A stretch of 64,000 bases of DNA from Prescottella sp. R16 (GCF_030656875.1 NZ_CP130943.1:2728001-2792000); one strand, 5' to 3'. Positions 29,957 to 39,059 are shown, counted from the first letter of the stretch. Program-made: numbers and translations. The notes: generated by a model not told the origin, from the sequence alone.

Positions 29957-30847
29957 GTGCGCGTGTTCGTCGCCGGCTCGTCCGGCCTGATCGGTTCCGC
30001 GCTCGTGACGTCGCTGCGCGGCGGCGGCCACGACGTGACCCGTCTCGTCCGCCGCCGCGCGTCCGGGCCCGGCGAACTCGCCTGGGATCCCGAGCGCGGC
30101 ACACTCGATGCCGTGTCGCTGCGGGGCGCCGACGCCGTCGTGAACCTGTGCGGTGCCGGTATCGGTGACAAACGCTGGTCCGGCGCCTACAAGCAGACGC
30201 TGCGAGACAGCCGGATCACCCCCACCGACGTCCTGGCGCGGGCCGTCGTCGACGCGGGTGTCCCCACGCTCGTCAACGCGAGCGCTGTCGGCTGGTACGG
30301 CGACACCGGGGACCGGGTCGTCGACGAACATGCCGCGCCGGGCGGCGGGTTCCTGGCCCGGTTGTGCCGGGACTGGGAGGCGGCGACCGCGACCGCGGCG
30401 GACGCCGGGGTGCGCACGGTGACGGTGCGGACCGCGACCGTCCTGTCCCCACACGGGGGGATGCTCGGGAAACTGTGCCGCCTGTACGCGCTCGGACTCG
30501 GTGGCCGACTCGGTAGCGGACGTCAGTACCTGTCGTGGATTTCGCTGGCCGACGAGGTCTCGGCCCTCGAATTCGTCCTCGCCCGCGACGACATCCGGGG
30601 GCCGGTGAACCTGTGCGCCCCGGAACCGGTCACCAACGCCCGGTTCACTGCCGCACTGGGCCGGGCACTGCACCGGCCCGCACCGTGGCGGATACCGGGC
30701 GTCGTGGTGTCGGCGCTGATCGGCGAGTTCGCCGACGAGGCCGTCCTGTGCGGCCAGCGTGCCGTCCCCGGGGTGCTCGCACAGGCCGGGTTCACGTTCC
30801 GTCGTCCCACGATCGACACGGCCCTCGCGGATGCGCTCGGGCGGTGA
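29957..30847 (+). CDS. NAD-dependent epimerase/dehydratase, TIGR01777 family (Rv2216-like)
   Basis: A 296-aa extended-SDR protein with the NAD(P)-binding motif [11 protein letters not shown] at the N-terminus and [26 protein letters not shown], typical of the TIGR01777 (YfcH/SulA-like) group. The C-terminal domain contains [14 protein letters not shown] and [16 protein letters not shown] 29957 has a strong GGGAGG ribosome-binding site. The substrate is unknown for the whole group. The conserved position between dlaT and lipB in this order of bacteria suggests a link to lipoate or 2-oxoacid metabolism, but this is only context. Confidence 0.88.
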   Translation: MRVFVAGSSGLIGSALVTSLRGGGHDVTRLVRRRASGPGELAWDPERGTLDAVSLRGADAVVNLCGAGIGDKRWSGAYKQTLRDSRITPTDVLARAVVDAGVPTLVNASAVGWYGDTGDRVVDEHAAPGGGFLARLCRDWEAATATAADAGVRTVTVRTATVLSPHGGMLGKLCRLYALGLGGRLGSGRQYLSWISLADEVSALEFVLARDDIRGPVNLCAPEPVTNARFTAALGRALHRPAPWRIPGVVVSALIGEFADEAVLCGQRAVPGVLAQAGFTFRRPTIDTALADALGR

Positions 30848-30869
30848 CGAACCGTGTGGTCGGCGGGCG

Positions 30870-30875
30870 TAACGT
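30870..30875 (+). promoter_or_regulatory. -10 box TAACGT, leaderless start of lipB
   Basis: TAACGT, then 7 nt, then ATG 30883. Confidence 0.42.
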
Positions 30876-30882
30876 CGTGCCC

Positions 30883-31662
30883 ATGAGAAGCACCACCGCG
30901 TCCGCTCGATCCAGTTCTCAGCCGGTGTCCGTCGAACGTCTCGGCCGGATCGACTACATGGCGGCATGGGATCGGCAGAAGGTTCTGGCGACACGCCGAG
31001 CCGACGACGAGGGCCCCGACACGCTGCTGCTGCTCGAGCATCCGGCCGTCTACACCGCGGGCCGGCGCACCGCCCCCGAGGACCGTCCGGTGGACGGCAC
31101 CCCGGTCATCGACGTCGACCGCGGCGGCAAGATCACCTGGCACGGTCCCGGCCAGCTCGTCGGGTACCCGATCGTCGGGCTCGCCGAACCCGTCGACGTC
31201 GTCGCCTACGTCCGGCGGCTCGAGGAAGCGCTCATCGAGGTGTGCACGGGCCTGGGTGTCGCATGTGGGCGCGTCGAGGGGCGTTCCGGGGTGTGGCTGC
31301 CGGCCGCGTCCGTCGACGGCCGATGGCTGCCCGAACGCAAGGTCGCCGCGATCGGGGTGCGGGTCCAGCGGGGCGTCACGATGCACGGGTTCGCCCTCAA
31401 CTGCAATGCCGTCCTCGACGGGTTCGACAACATCGTTCCGTGCGGTATCCGCGACGCCGGTGTGACGACCCTGTCGCGGGAGCTCGGGCGGGACGTCACC
31501 GTCGACGATGTCATCGACGCGGTCACCACCGCCGTCCTCGCAGCCCTCGACGGGCAGCTTCCGGTGACGGTGCGTGATATCGAGCGCGTCGCAGCCCCCG
31601 AACAGGTTACCGGCGAGTTCGACCGTCGGACACCGGAGTTCACCACCGTCCGATTCGGCTGA
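30883..31662 (+). CDS. lipB: Lipoyl(octanoyl) transferase
   Basis: Moves octanoate from acyl-carrier protein to lipoyl domains, the first step of lipoate assembly. The 259 aa include the catalytic Lys153 (ERKVAAIGV) and Cys187 (NIVPCGI), the dyad that forms the thioester intermediate. [15 protein letters not shown] and [18 protein letters not shown] are the substrate-pocket motifs. ATG 30883 fits the leaderless -10 box. Its targets include the two lipoyl domains of DlaT encoded upstream. lipA follows after 52 nt with its own leaderless promoter. Confidence 0.96.
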   Translation: MRSTTASARSSSQPVSVERLGRIDYMAAWDRQKVLATRRADDEGPDTLLLLEHPAVYTAGRRTAPEDRPVDGTPVIDVDRGGKITWHGPGQLVGYPIVGLAEPVDVVAYVRRLEEALIEVCTGLGVACGRVEGRSGVWLPAASVDGRWLPERKVAAIGVRVQRGVTMHGFALNCNAVLDGFDNIVPCGIRDAGVTTLSRELGRDVTVDDVIDAVTTAVLAALDGQLPVTVRDIERVAAPEQVTGEFDRRTPEFTTVRFG

Positions 31663-31701
31663 GACACACCGGCCGGACCCGACAACGGGTTCGGTCACGC
31701 G

Positions 31702-31707
31702 TACCAT
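31702..31707 (+). promoter_or_regulatory. -10 box TACCAT, leaderless start of lipA
   Basis: TACCAT, then 7 nt, then GTG 31715, with no ribosome-binding site. Confidence 0.45.
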
Positions 31708-31714
31708 CGCACAG

Positions 31715-32728
31715 GTGAGTGTCGCCCCAGAAGGACGGAAGCTGCTCCGCATCGAAGCTCGAAACGCGGAGACTCCGATCGAACGCAAGCCCAACTGGAT
31801 CCGGACCCGCGCCAAGATGGGTCCGGAGTACACCGAGCTCAAGGGGCTGGTGAAGAACGAAGGCCTGCACACGGTGTGTGAGGAGGCGGGCTGCCCCAAC
31901 ATCTACGAATGCTGGGAAGACCGCGAGGCCACGTTCCTCATCGGTGGTGAACAGTGCACCCGACGCTGCGATTTCTGCCAGATCGACACCGGTAAGCCCA
32001 CCGCCCTCGACCGGGACGAGCCGCGACGCGTCGCCGAATCCGTCCGGTCGATGGGCCTGCGGTATTCGACGATCACCGGTGTCGCCCGCGACGATCTGCC
32101 CGACGGCGGCGCGTGGCTGTACGCGGAAACCGTCCGGCAGATCCACGCCCTCAACCCGGGCACCGGCGTCGAGAACCTGATCCCAGACTTCAACGGCACC
32201 CCCGACCTGCTGGCCGAGGTGTTCGAGTCCCGCCCCGAGGTCCTCGCCCACAACCTGGAAACGGTGCCGCGGATCTTCAAGCGCATCCGGCCGGCGTTCC
32301 GCTACGAACGGTCCCTCGGTGTCCTCACCGCGGCCCGCGACTTCGGCCTGGTCACCAAGTCGAACCTCATCCTCGGCATGGGCGAGACCCCCGACGAGGT
32401 ACAGCAGGCCATGGTCGACCTCCACGAGGCCGGCTGCGACATCATCACCATCACCCAGTACCTGCGCCCGTCACCGCGACACCACCCGGTCGAACGCTGG
32501 GTCAAGCCGGAGGAGTTCGTCGAACACTCCCAGGCTGCCGAGGAGATCGGATTCGCCGGCGTCATGGCCGGGCCCCTGGTCCGCTCCTCGTACCGGGCCG
32601 GACGCCTGTACGCGCAGGCCATGGCCCACCACGGCCGTCCCCTCCCCGACGGGCAGGCGCACCTCGCCGAGGGCGGCACCGCCGCACAGGAAGCCAGTTC
32701 GGTCCTCGACCGTCTCGCTCGCGCCTGA
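31715..32728 (+). CDS. lipA: Lipoyl synthase
   Basis: Radical SAM enzyme that inserts two sulfur atoms into octanoyl domains, 337 aa. The auxiliary 4Fe-4S cluster ligands are Cys55, Cys60 and Cys66 ([12 protein letters not shown]). The SAM cluster ligands are Cys81, Cys85 and Cys88 (CTRRCDFC). The C-terminal part has [20 protein letters not shown] and the conserved RSSYRAG serine ligand motif. The GTG start is set by the leaderless box at 31702. It works directly after LipB, and the A-type Fe-S carrier at 19173-19523 could supply its sacrificial cluster. Confidence 0.97.
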   Translation: MSVAPEGRKLLRIEARNAETPIERKPNWIRTRAKMGPEYTELKGLVKNEGLHTVCEEAGCPNIYECWEDREATFLIGGEQCTRRCDFCQIDTGKPTALDRDEPRRVAESVRSMGLRYSTITGVARDDLPDGGAWLYAETVRQIHALNPGTGVENLIPDFNGTPDLLAEVFESRPEVLAHNLETVPRIFKRIRPAFRYERSLGVLTAARDFGLVTKSNLILGMGETPDEVQQAMVDLHEAGCDIITITQYLRPSPRHHPVERWVKPEEFVEHSQAAEEIGFAGVMAGPLVRSSYRAGRLYAQAMAHHGRPLPDGQAHLAEGGTAAQEASSVLDRLARA

Positions 32729-32737
32729 CCGGGACGT

Positions 32738-32812
32738 CGTCCCTCACCGTGATCTCACGGTGACAGAGGTTCGTCACCTCACCGTGAACGCGATCGGGCA
32801 CGGTGAGGGACG
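32738..32812. promoter_or_regulatory. Nested inverted repeats (CTCACCGTGA family) before the DUF4191 gene
   Basis: Four copies of a TCACCGTGA/TCACGGTGA half-site lie within 75 bp. The outer pair forms a 14-bp perfect inverted repeat (32738-32751 with 32799-32812), and the first two copies form a 9-2-9 palindrome (32744-32763). The last base touches the TATCCT -10 box at 32813. This could be a regulator-binding array or a structure that stops lipA transcription. Confidence 0.5.
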
Positions 32813-32818
32813 TATCCT
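32813..32818 (+). promoter_or_regulatory. -10 box TATCCT, leaderless start of the DUF4191 gene
   Basis: TATCCT, then 7 nt, then ATG 32826. The inverted repeats end directly before it, covering the -35 region. Confidence 0.48.
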
Positions 32819-32825
32819 GTGAGGT

Positions 32826-33581
32826 ATGGCGAACGGCAGTAAGTCCGGAAAAGCGGGCAAACCCAGCAAGGAAGCGAAGGCGGCGGCGAAGGCGGCCCGC
32901 AAGCAGGCGTCGAAGGAACGTCGCACTCAGCTCTGGCAGGCGTTCCAGATGCAGCGCAAGGAAGACAAACTGCTGCTGCCACTGCTCATCGGGGCACTGG
33001 TCGTCAGCACCCTGGTGTTCTTCCTGATCGGCCTGATCTTCGGTATCCAGTGGTTCCTGCTGCCGATCGGTCTGCTCGTCGGCGTCATGCTCGCCTTCAT
33101 CATCTTCGGCAAGCGTGTCCAGAAGACGGTGTACGGCAAAGCCGAAGGACAGGCCGGTGCCGCCGCCTGGGCCCTCGACAACATGCAGGGCGCGTGGCGC
33201 GTCAAGACCGCCGTCGCCGGCACCACCCAACTCGACGTGGTCCACCGCGTCGTCGGCCGCCCCGGCGTCATCCTCGTCGCCGAAGGCTCCCCGCAGCGCG
33301 TCAAGGGACTACTCGCGCAGGAGAAGAAGAAGACCGCCCGCCTCGTCGGCGACACCCCCATCTACGACTTCACCGTCGGCAACGGCGACGGCCTCGTCCC
33401 CCTGTCCCAGCTGGTCAAGCAGCTGAACAAGCTGCCCCGCAACATCGACACCAAGCGCATGGACTCCATCGAGGCCCGGCTCGCTGCCCTCGGCAACCGC
33501 GCCGGCGCCGCCATGCCGAAGGGCCCCCTGCCCCCCGGCGCCAAGATGAAGGGCATGCAGCGCACGATTCGTCGCCGCTGA
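32826..33581 (+). CDS. DUF4191 membrane protein (Rv2219-like)
   Basis: A 251-aa protein of unknown function conserved in actinobacteria next to lipA and glnA. A Lys/Ala-rich cytoplasmic N-terminus (about 1-45) precedes two transmembrane helices at about 50-72 and 75-97 (LLLPLLIGALVVSTLVFFLIG, FLLPIGLLVGVMLAFIIFG). The remaining 150 residues are a soluble domain with VVHRVVGRPGVILVAEGSPQRVKGLLAQEKKKTARLVGDTPIYDF, reminiscent of a nuclease-related (NERD-like) fold, though I would not assign activity. Translation probably begins at the 5' end of the mRNA. The nested repeats upstream suggest dedicated regulation. Confidence 0.88.
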   Translation: MANGSKSGKAGKPSKEAKAAAKAARKQASKERRTQLWQAFQMQRKEDKLLLPLLIGALVVSTLVFFLIGLIFGIQWFLLPIGLLVGVMLAFIIFGKRVQKTVYGKAEGQAGAAAWALDNMQGAWRVKTAVAGTTQLDVVHRVVGRPGVILVAEGSPQRVKGLLAQEKKKTARLVGDTPIYDFTVGNGDGLVPLSQLVKQLNKLPRNIDTKRMDSIEARLAALGNRAGAAMPKGPLPPGAKMKGMQRTIRRR

Positions 33582-33600
33582 CGCTCTCTCCCGGCCCATC

Positions 33601-33651
33601 AGCTGAAGGGACCCTTTGTGCGCTACGAGCGCACAAAGGGTCCCTTCAGCT
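33601..33651. terminator. Bidirectional hairpin terminator, 24-bp perfect stem
   Basis: Arms 33601-33624 and 33628-33651 pair perfectly around a 3-nt loop, between the convergent DUF4191 and RDD genes. The inner arm contains TTTGTGCGC, related to but not the same as the TGTGCGCCTTT hairpins. Confidence 0.85.
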
Positions 33652-33665
33652 GTGAGGAGGAAGTG

Positions 33666-34142
33666 TCAGCGCACCCGCACGAGTGCGGTGCCGGTGGCGC
33701 GGTCGTGCATGCCGCGGCCGTCGACGTCGGTGATGACGGCGGGGACGATGAACACCATGAGGGCTTGGCGGCCGAGGGCGCGGAGGATGCCGACCTTGGT
33801 GGGGGCGTCGATCCGGGCGACCTGCAGGCCCATCATGTACTGGCCGGGGGTAAAGGAGAACAGGGTGACGCAGACGACGCCGACGACGAACCACAGCATC
33901 ATGGTGTAGGTGCCGAGGCGGGGGTTCTCGAGGGGTGCGGATCCGATGAGGAGCAGGACGACGCCGGCGGAGGTGAGCCAGTCGATGGCGAGGGCTGCGA
34001 CGCGGCGGCCGGTGGTGGCGAGGGATCCGGGGCCGTCGGCCGGCAGTCCGAGCAGTTCGCCGCGGTGGGCCTGGGGTTCGGTCTGATCCTTGGGCAGTGC
34101 CGCGGAGGGGCCGGAGAGCCAGGAGCCGATCATGCGTGCCAT
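33666..34142 (-). CDS. RDD-family membrane protein (Rv2219A-like)
   Basis: A 158-aa inner-membrane protein with an RDD domain. The domain begins RRVAALAIDWLTSAGVVLLLIG, where the Arg and Asp of the family name are visible. It continues through two more helices (LWFVVGVVCVTLFSFTPGQYMMGLQV and GRQALMVFIVPAVITD) and ends with GRGMHDRATGTALV, the third Asp motif. RDD proteins are linked to transport or ion homeostasis, but the specific role is unknown. ATG 34142 is chosen because TATCCT lies exactly 7 nt upstream; ATG 34133 is a second candidate. Divergent from glnA1. Confidence 0.88.
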   Translation of the reverse strand: MARMIGSWLSGPSAALPKDQTEPQAHRGELLGLPADGPGSLATTGRRVAALAIDWLTSAGVVLLLIGSAPLENPRLGTYTMMLWFVVGVVCVTLFSFTPGQYMMGLQVARIDAPTKVGILRALGRQALMVFIVPAVITDVDGRGMHDRATGTALVRVR

Positions 34143-34149
34143 GCCGTCC

Positions 34150-34155
34150 AGGATA
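34150..34155 (-). promoter_or_regulatory. -10 box TATCCT, leaderless start of the RDD gene
   Basis: On the minus strand TATCCT is followed by GGACGGC and ATG 34142. Confidence 0.48.
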
Positions 34156-34265
34156 GGCGTCGACGTGCGGGAACCGTCCGGCCGGCAGGGAAGGGTGCGG
34201 CTCGTCACACCGCGGGCGTGGATCTGATCACAATTCACGCTGCGTCCATCGGTGAACACCGACGC

Positions 34266-34281
34266 GTAACACCGGTGAAAC
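34266..34281 (+). promoter_or_regulatory. GlnR-type nitrogen-control box before glnA1
   Basis: GTAAC, 6 nt, GAAAC matches the actinobacterial GlnR half-site pair (GTnAC-n6-GaAAC), about 100 bp upstream of the glnA1 start. GlnR usually activates glnA when nitrogen is limiting. A second pair one 22-bp period upstream is weak. Confidence 0.6.
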
Positions 34282-34377
34282 ATAGGCTTGATTAGCGGGC
34301 AACACCGGCTCTCTACCGTCTTGCCTCGACGACACCGCCGCAACCCGACCGGCAGGTAACCGACTGAAGGAGCACAC

Positions 34378-35814
34378 GTGGCTTTCTCCACGGCCGAAGA
34401 GGTCATCAAGTACATCGCCGACCAGGACATCGAGTACGTCGACATTCGCTTCAGTGACCTGCCCGGCGTCCAGCAGCACTTCTCGATCCCGGCGTCCGCC
34501 TTCAACCAGGACGTGTTCGACGACGGGCTCGCGTTCGACGGTTCCTCGGTGCGCGGCTTCCAGTCGATCCACGAGTCGGACATGATTCTGCTGCCCGATG
34601 TCTCGACGGCGCGGATCGACCAGTTCCGCAAGGCGCGCACGCTGAACATCGACTTCTTCGTCCACGATCCGTTCACGCGTGAGGCGTACAGCCGTGATCC
34701 GCGTAACGTCGCCCGCAAGGCGGAGGAGTACCTGAAGTCGACGGGTATCGCCGACACCGCGTTCTTCGGTGCCGAGGCCGAGTTCTACATCTTCGATTCG
34801 GTCCGCTACGACTCCGCCATGAACGGCGCCTTCTACGAGCTGGACTCGGTGTCCGGTGCCTGGAACACCGGCAACGAGGTCAACGCCGACGGCAGCCCGA
34901 ACCTCGGCTACAAGGTGCGGGAGAAGGGCGGCTACTTCCCGGTCGCGCCGTACGACCACTACGTCGACCTGCGTGACGCGATCTCCACGAACCTGGCCAA
35001 CGCCGGTTTCGAACTCGAGCGCGGCCACCACGAGGTGGGTACCGGCGGCCAGCAGGAGATCAACTACAAGTTCAACACGCTGCTCGCGGCGGCCGACGAT
35101 CTGCAGCTGTTCAAGTACATCGTGAAGAACACGTGCTGGCAGTTCGGCAAGTCGGCGACGTTCATGCCGAAGCCGCTGTTCGGTGACAACGGTTCGGGCA
35201 TGCACGTGCACCAGTCGCTGTGGAAGGACGGTAAGCCGCTGTTCCACGACGAGTCCGGTTACGCGGGCCTGTCGGACATCGCCCGCTGGTACATCGGCGG
35301 CATCCTGCACCATGCGCCGTCGCTGCTGGCGTTCACGAACCCGACGATCAACTCGTACCACCGCCTGGTGCCGGGCTACGAGGCCCCCATCAACCTGGTG
35401 TACAGCCAGCGCAACCGGTCGGCCGCGGTCCGTATCCCGATCACGGGCAACAACCCGAAGGCCAAGCGCATCGAGTTCCGCGCCCCCGACTCGTCGGGCA
35501 ACCCGTACCTGAACTTCGCGGCACAGATGATGGCCGGCCTGGACGGCATCAAGAACAAGATCGAGCCGATGGCGCCGGTCGACAAGGACCTGTACGAGCT
35601 GCCCCCGGAGGAGGCCCTCGGTATCCCGCAGGCGCCGACCAGCCTGTCCGCGGTCATCGACCGGCTCGAGCAGGATCACGACTACCTCACCGAGGGCGGC
35701 GTGTTCACGTCCGATCTGATCGAAACCTGGATCTCGCTCAAGCGTGAGCAGGAGATCGCACCGGTCAACCTGCGTCCGCACCCCTACGAGTTCAACCTGT
35801 ACTACGACTGCTGA
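34378..35814 (+). CDS. glnA: Glutamine synthetase type I, adenylylation-regulated
   Basis: Main ammonia-assimilating enzyme, ATP-dependent synthesis of glutamine, 478 aa dodecamer subunit. The GS motifs are intact: [52 protein letters not shown] and [10 protein letters not shown]. Tyr406 in [11 protein letters not shown] is the adenylylation site modified by GlnE, encoded at 39810-42824. GTG 34378 follows an AAGGAG ribosome-binding site. A GlnR-like box lies upstream. The locus equals M. tuberculosis glnA1 (Rv2220). Confidence 0.97.
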   Translation: MAFSTAEEVIKYIADQDIEYVDIRFSDLPGVQQHFSIPASAFNQDVFDDGLAFDGSSVRGFQSIHESDMILLPDVSTARIDQFRKARTLNIDFFVHDPFTREAYSRDPRNVARKAEEYLKSTGIADTAFFGAEAEFYIFDSVRYDSAMNGAFYELDSVSGAWNTGNEVNADGSPNLGYKVREKGGYFPVAPYDHYVDLRDAISTNLANAGFELERGHHEVGTGGQQEINYKFNTLLAAADDLQLFKYIVKNTCWQFGKSATFMPKPLFGDNGSGMHVHQSLWKDGKPLFHDESGYAGLSDIARWYIGGILHHAPSLLAFTNPTINSYHRLVPGYEAPINLVYSQRNRSAAVRIPITGNNPKAKRIEFRAPDSSGNPYLNFAAQMMAGLDGIKNKIEPMAPVDKDLYELPPEEALGIPQAPTSLSAVIDRLEQDHDYLTEGGVFTSDLIETWISLKREQEIAPVNLRPHPYEFNLYYDC

Positions 35815-35831
35815 GTCTCAGCACGATCCGG

Positions 35832-35866
35832 CGGGCCCGTCCACACCTCGTGTGTGGGCGGGCCCG
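35832..35866. terminator. Bidirectional hairpin between glnA and the oxidoreductase gene
   Basis: A 15-bp stem (35832-35846 with 35852-35866) with one G-U pair, between convergent genes. Confidence 0.72.
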
Positions 35867-35883
35867 TCCGTGTCGGGTCCGGG

Positions 35884-36873
35884 TCACACCATCACCACGA
35901 TCCTTCCGGTCACGGTTCCCGATGCCATGGCCCGGTGGGCTGCGACTGCGTCGGACAGGCGATAGGTTGCGCCGATCCGGGGGCGCAGGATACCGGCGGC
36001 CGACAGCCGGGACACGCCGGTGGCGGCGTCGGCCAGGTCGGCGACGGACGCGTTGCTGATCGCGAATCCGTGCAGGCTCACGTCTCGGGTGTACATGTCG
36101 CCGACGGGCAGCACGGGTGCGGCACCGGAACCGAGTCCGGCGGTGACGAGGATCCGGCCGCCGCGCCGCATCAGGGGCAGGGTCGCGGCGAAGTCGTGGT
36201 GGCCGCTGTTGTCCCACCACACGTCGACGCCGTCGGGGGCGGCGTCGCGGATGCGGTCGTGCAGGTCGGCGCGGTGGTAGTCGAGGACGACGTCGGCGCC
36301 GCACGACCGGCACCAGGCGTCGCCGGACGGCGAGCAGGTCGCGATCACGCGGGCGCCGATCGTGGCCGCGAGCTGCACGGCGGCGCTGCCGACGCCGCCG
36401 CCCGCTCCCCCGACGACGACCGTCTCACCCGGCCGCACGGCACCCTCTCGGACGAGGCCGAGCCACGCGGTCGCGCCGGTGTGTGCGACCGCGACGGCGT
36501 CCTCGGCGGTGACGGCGTCCGGCAGCGGGTAGATGCGGTCGGCGGCGACCACCGCGTACTCGGCGAAGGCGCCCTGCCGGCCGTCGTGCCCGAGGCTGTT
36601 CGTCCACACCCGGTCCCCCACGGTCACCGAGCCGACGCCCTGGCCTGCCACGGCGACGGTGCCGACGAGATCGCGTCCGATGACGAACGGAAACGGGGTG
36701 CGGGTGCGGTAGGTACCCGAGCGGACGAACAGGTCGACGTGGTCGACGGCGGTCACGTCGGTGCGCACCAGGACGTCGGTGGGCCCGGGCTGCGGCACCG
36801 GGAGGTCTCCGATCTCGATAGGGCCGCCCGTCTCCCGGACGAACGCGGCCCGCATGGTCCCGGGAAACATCAC
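35884..36873 (-). CDS. NADPH:quinone reductase / zinc-free medium-chain oxidoreductase
   Basis: A 329-aa MDR-family enzyme likely to reduce quinones or enones with NADPH. The GroES-like N-terminal domain reads GDLPVPQPGPTDVLVRTDVTAVDHVDLFVRSG. GAGGGVGSAAVQLAATIGARVIAT is the nucleotide-binding site. The structural zinc cysteine lobe is missing, as expected for the quinone oxidoreductase subgroup. The start is GTG 36873, with ATG 36870 directly behind it and a GGAG upstream. The substrate is not identifiable. It is absent at this point of the M. tuberculosis order as I recall it, so it is probably a lineage-specific insertion along with the three genes that follow. Confidence 0.85.
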   Translation of the reverse strand: MMFPGTMRAAFVRETGGPIEIGDLPVPQPGPTDVLVRTDVTAVDHVDLFVRSGTYRTRTPFPFVIGRDLVGTVAVAGQGVGSVTVGDRVWTNSLGHDGRQGAFAEYAVVAADRIYPLPDAVTAEDAVAVAHTGATAWLGLVREGAVRPGETVVVGGAGGGVGSAAVQLAATIGARVIATCSPSGDAWCRSCGADVVLDYHRADLHDRIRDAAPDGVDVWWDNSGHHDFAATLPLMRRGGRILVTAGLGSGAAPVLPVGDMYTRDVSLHGFAISNASVADLADAATGVSRLSAAGILRPRIGATYRLSDAVAAHRAMASGTVTGRIVVMV

Positions 36874-36926
36874 CCCGTCTCCTCTCCGTAGGCCCCCGAG
36901 TGTGCCGGGAACGCGGAAGAGCCCGC

Positions 36927-36955
36927 CACTCGAAAGTGAGTGACGGGCTCGGGAA
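36927..36955 (-). terminator. Hairpin terminator after the third NlpC/P60 gene
   Basis: A stem of about 12 bp with one mismatch and a GAAA loop, just downstream of the NlpC/P60 stop at 36966 on the minus strand. Confidence 0.5.
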
Positions 36956-36965
36956 GGACGGGTGA

Positions 36966-37469
36966 TCAGTAGCGGCTGGCACCTGCGAACGGCATCGAGT
37001 CGAGCGGCGACACCTTCACGACATCACCTTCGGTGGGGGCGTGGACGACGCGGCCGCCGCCGAGGTAGACGCCGACGTGCTCGGCGCCGTAGAAGGCGAC
37101 GACGTCGCCGGGCTGCAGATTGCCCTTCGACACCGGGGTGCCGCCGCCGACCTGGTCGTAGCTGGTGCGCGGGACGTTGATGCCGGCCTGCTTGTAGGCC
37201 CACTGGACCAGTCCGGAGCAGTCGAACGAGCTGGGGCCGGTGGCACCCCACACGTACGGGGAGCCGACCTTGGACTGGGCGGCGTTCGCGACGGACTGTC
37301 CGTGCGACGCGACCTGGGTGGGTGCGATGTCGACGCTGCCGAAGGTGAACGGCTGCGCCATCGCGGGTACTGCGGGGATCATGAGGGCGCCGACCGTGAC
37401 GGCTCCGAGCAGCAGCCCGCGGGCGGTGCGGGTCGGGCGGGTCGTCTTCTGGATGCGGTGGTTGGCCAT
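36966..37469 (-). CDS. NlpC/P60 cell-wall hydrolase, third copy in the window
   Basis: A 167-aa secreted endopeptidase. The signal peptide (ARGLLLGAVTVGALMIPAVPAMA) ends near residue 33. The NlpC/P60 domain (about 60-167) carries Cys84 in DCSGLVQWAYKQAG, His131 in AEHVGVY and His143 in VVHAPT. It is close to the 2079-2681 protein, sharing CSGLVQWAYKQAG and PRTSYDQ, but its leader has no ydaO riboswitch. I start at ATG 37469, which follows GGAGG by 8 nt; an upstream start at 37535 would add 22 residues before the signal. Probably a paralogue under different control. Confidence 0.9.
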   Translation of the reverse strand: MANHRIQKTTRPTRTARGLLLGAVTVGALMIPAVPAMAQPFTFGSVDIAPTQVASHGQSVANAAQSKVGSPYVWGATGPSSFDCSGLVQWAYKQAGINVPRTSYDQVGGGTPVSKGNLQPGDVVAFYGAEHVGVYLGGGRVVHAPTEGDVVKVSPLDSMPFAGASRY

Positions 37470-37837
37470 TCGAGGTCCTCCGGGGGGTGTTGCGTGGTGG
37501 TCCGACATCATGTGGTATCGGTGTTCGGGCACCACCCAGAGTTCCGTCGTTATCGATCGGAAACATCCGTAGAACTACCCATGGGGGTACGTGAAACGGA
37601 ATGCACGTATACGTGGCCGGGCAGGAACGGGGATACCTACACGCACACGAAAAACTCTCCTACCAGCTGAAACAGCAACCACGGGGGCGGACGGTGACGA
37701 CCACTCGGTTCGTGACCATCGCCACCGTCACCCCGCCGCCGAGTCACGATCGGACCCCGATATCGGCGTCCACGACCGTTCGTGTCACAGCCCCGCAGCG
37801 ATGATTGCGAGGCTGTGACCTTCCGGGCGTGTCGGGG
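37470..37837. other. Intergenic region, 368 bp, between the NlpC/P60 and EEP genes
   Basis: No gene I can support. It must hold the NlpC/P60 promoter. A 12-bp perfect palindrome CACGTATACGTG lies at 37604-37615 and may be a protein-binding site. Short plus-strand frames here have no ribosome-binding site. Confidence 0.45.
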
Positions 37838-38959
37838 TCAGGACGCCGATCCGGCGAGTGAGCCGAGCGAACCGAAGCCACCGGAGGCGGGAGCGCACCG
37901 GTAGACGGCGAGTACCGCCTTGTGGTCGGTGGGCCACGGTGTCGGGGACGCCACGAAGTTGTCCCGGCTGGTCTCGGTGACCCGTTCGCTGCGCACGATC
38001 GTCTCGCGCGGGCCGACGATGCCCGCGGACCGCAGTTCCAGTCGGGTGCCCGGTCCGGCGAAGACGTAGTCGATGCGGTCGCGTTCGTCGGACTCCGGCG
38101 CCCACGTCAGCTCCGATACCGCGACGTTCGGGTTGTCGGACGGCCACGTGAAACCCGGATGCGTCACCGGGTTCGGGTACGTCGCCCGGTAGGCGTCGAC
38201 GAATCCGGCGTCCTCGAGCAGTCGCGTGGACTGCCACGGCACGACGGCACCGTGGTGGTCGAACAGCTCGCGGGTGTCGGCAGCCCAGTCGAGGTGGGAC
38301 GGCTCGTTGAAGTCGCCACCCATGACCACCTGCCGACCCTTCTCCTGTTCGGCGGCCGCGTCCGCGAGGAACGCCTCGATCACCGCGGGACGTCCGGACG
38401 CCGCGTTGACCCGCAGCACGGTCTCGACGTCGGTGACCGGACCGGTGGGGATCTTGTTCCAGCCGAACTCCGCGAACTCTCCGCTCGGGATCCCGGCCCC
38501 GTAACCGCGGGGCAGGTACGTGGCGTACCAGCGGTACTCGAGGTGCGCGGCGTAGGTCGCGATCTCGAGGTCGTCGACGGCGACGACCGCCTTGACCATG
38601 TAGTCGAGCTTTCCGGTTTCCAGGATGGGGAACGCCGAGAGGATCCCCGTGTCCGACGAGGTTGCCGCCTCGAAGTGCAGGCCCTGGGCCGCCAGTCGGG
38701 TGGCGAGTTCGGTCGTGGTGTCCCCGGCTTCCGACAACAGTACGAGTTCGGCGCGGGTCGACCGGATCAGGTCGACGATCCGGTCGCCGCCGTTCGGAAT
38801 CTTGGCGCCGCCGTGCCACGTGTTCAACGACAGCACCCGGATTTCGCGTCCGGGGCGGGCGCCGGCCGGTGCCGCGGTGGCGAGTGCACCGGCGCCGAGC
38901 GCGACCGTTCCTGCGGCCAGCGCCTTCATCGCCTGTCGCCGTGTCAGTACGTTCGTCAC
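37838..38959 (-). CDS. Tat-exported endonuclease/exonuclease/phosphatase (EEP) family protein
   Basis: A 373-aa secreted metallo-phosphoesterase-like protein. The N-terminus LTRRQAMKALAAGTVALGAGALATAAPAGA is a twin-arginine signal with cleavage near residue 33. EEP motifs are in order: VLSLNTWHGG (Asn), LLSEAGDTT (Glu, metal), GGDFNEPSHLDW (Asp and Asn), DRIDYVFA and WPTDHKAVLAVY (Asp-His). The fold covers DNase I, sphingomyelinase and inositol phosphatases. Tat export suggests a folded, perhaps metal-loaded enzyme acting on phosphodiesters outside the cell. GTG 38959 has a GGAG 7 nt upstream. A divergent GntR regulator lies next to it. Confidence 0.87.
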   Translation of the reverse strand: MTNVLTRRQAMKALAAGTVALGAGALATAAPAGARPGREIRVLSLNTWHGGAKIPNGGDRIVDLIRSTRAELVLLSEAGDTTTELATRLAAQGLHFEAATSSDTGILSAFPILETGKLDYMVKAVVAVDDLEIATYAAHLEYRWYATYLPRGYGAGIPSGEFAEFGWNKIPTGPVTDVETVLRVNAASGRPAVIEAFLADAAAEQEKGRQVVMGGDFNEPSHLDWAADTRELFDHHGAVVPWQSTRLLEDAGFVDAYRATYPNPVTHPGFTWPSDNPNVAVSELTWAPESDERDRIDYVFAGPGTRLELRSAGIVGPRETIVRSERVTETSRDNFVASPTPWPTDHKAVLAVYRCAPASGGFGSLGSLAGSAS

Positions 38960-39047
38960 AGTTGTTCTCCTTTTGTCCCCTGCTCGGCCGATGCCATCAG
39001 GAGAAACTGAACGAACTGGCAATACGAGCCAAAAGGCACACAAACGT

Positions 39048-39059
39048 ATCCGTACGTAT
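39048..39059. promoter_or_regulatory. Possible GntR operator between the EEP and GntR genes
   Basis: ATCCGTACGTAT is a near-perfect palindrome (ATNCGTACGNAT). It lies in the divergent gap and overlaps the probable -35 region of the GntR promoter, whose -10 would be CATAAT at 39077-39082. Confidence 0.45.

Noticed and set aside
37470..37700. A second ydaO riboswitch before the third NlpC/P60 gene
   Set aside because: The GGGGTGAATC and CAGCTAAC blocks are absent on the minus strand.
37536..37837. Small plus-strand gene in the NlpC/EEP gap
   Set aside because: Short frames have no ribosome-binding site, poor coding bias and no recognisable product.
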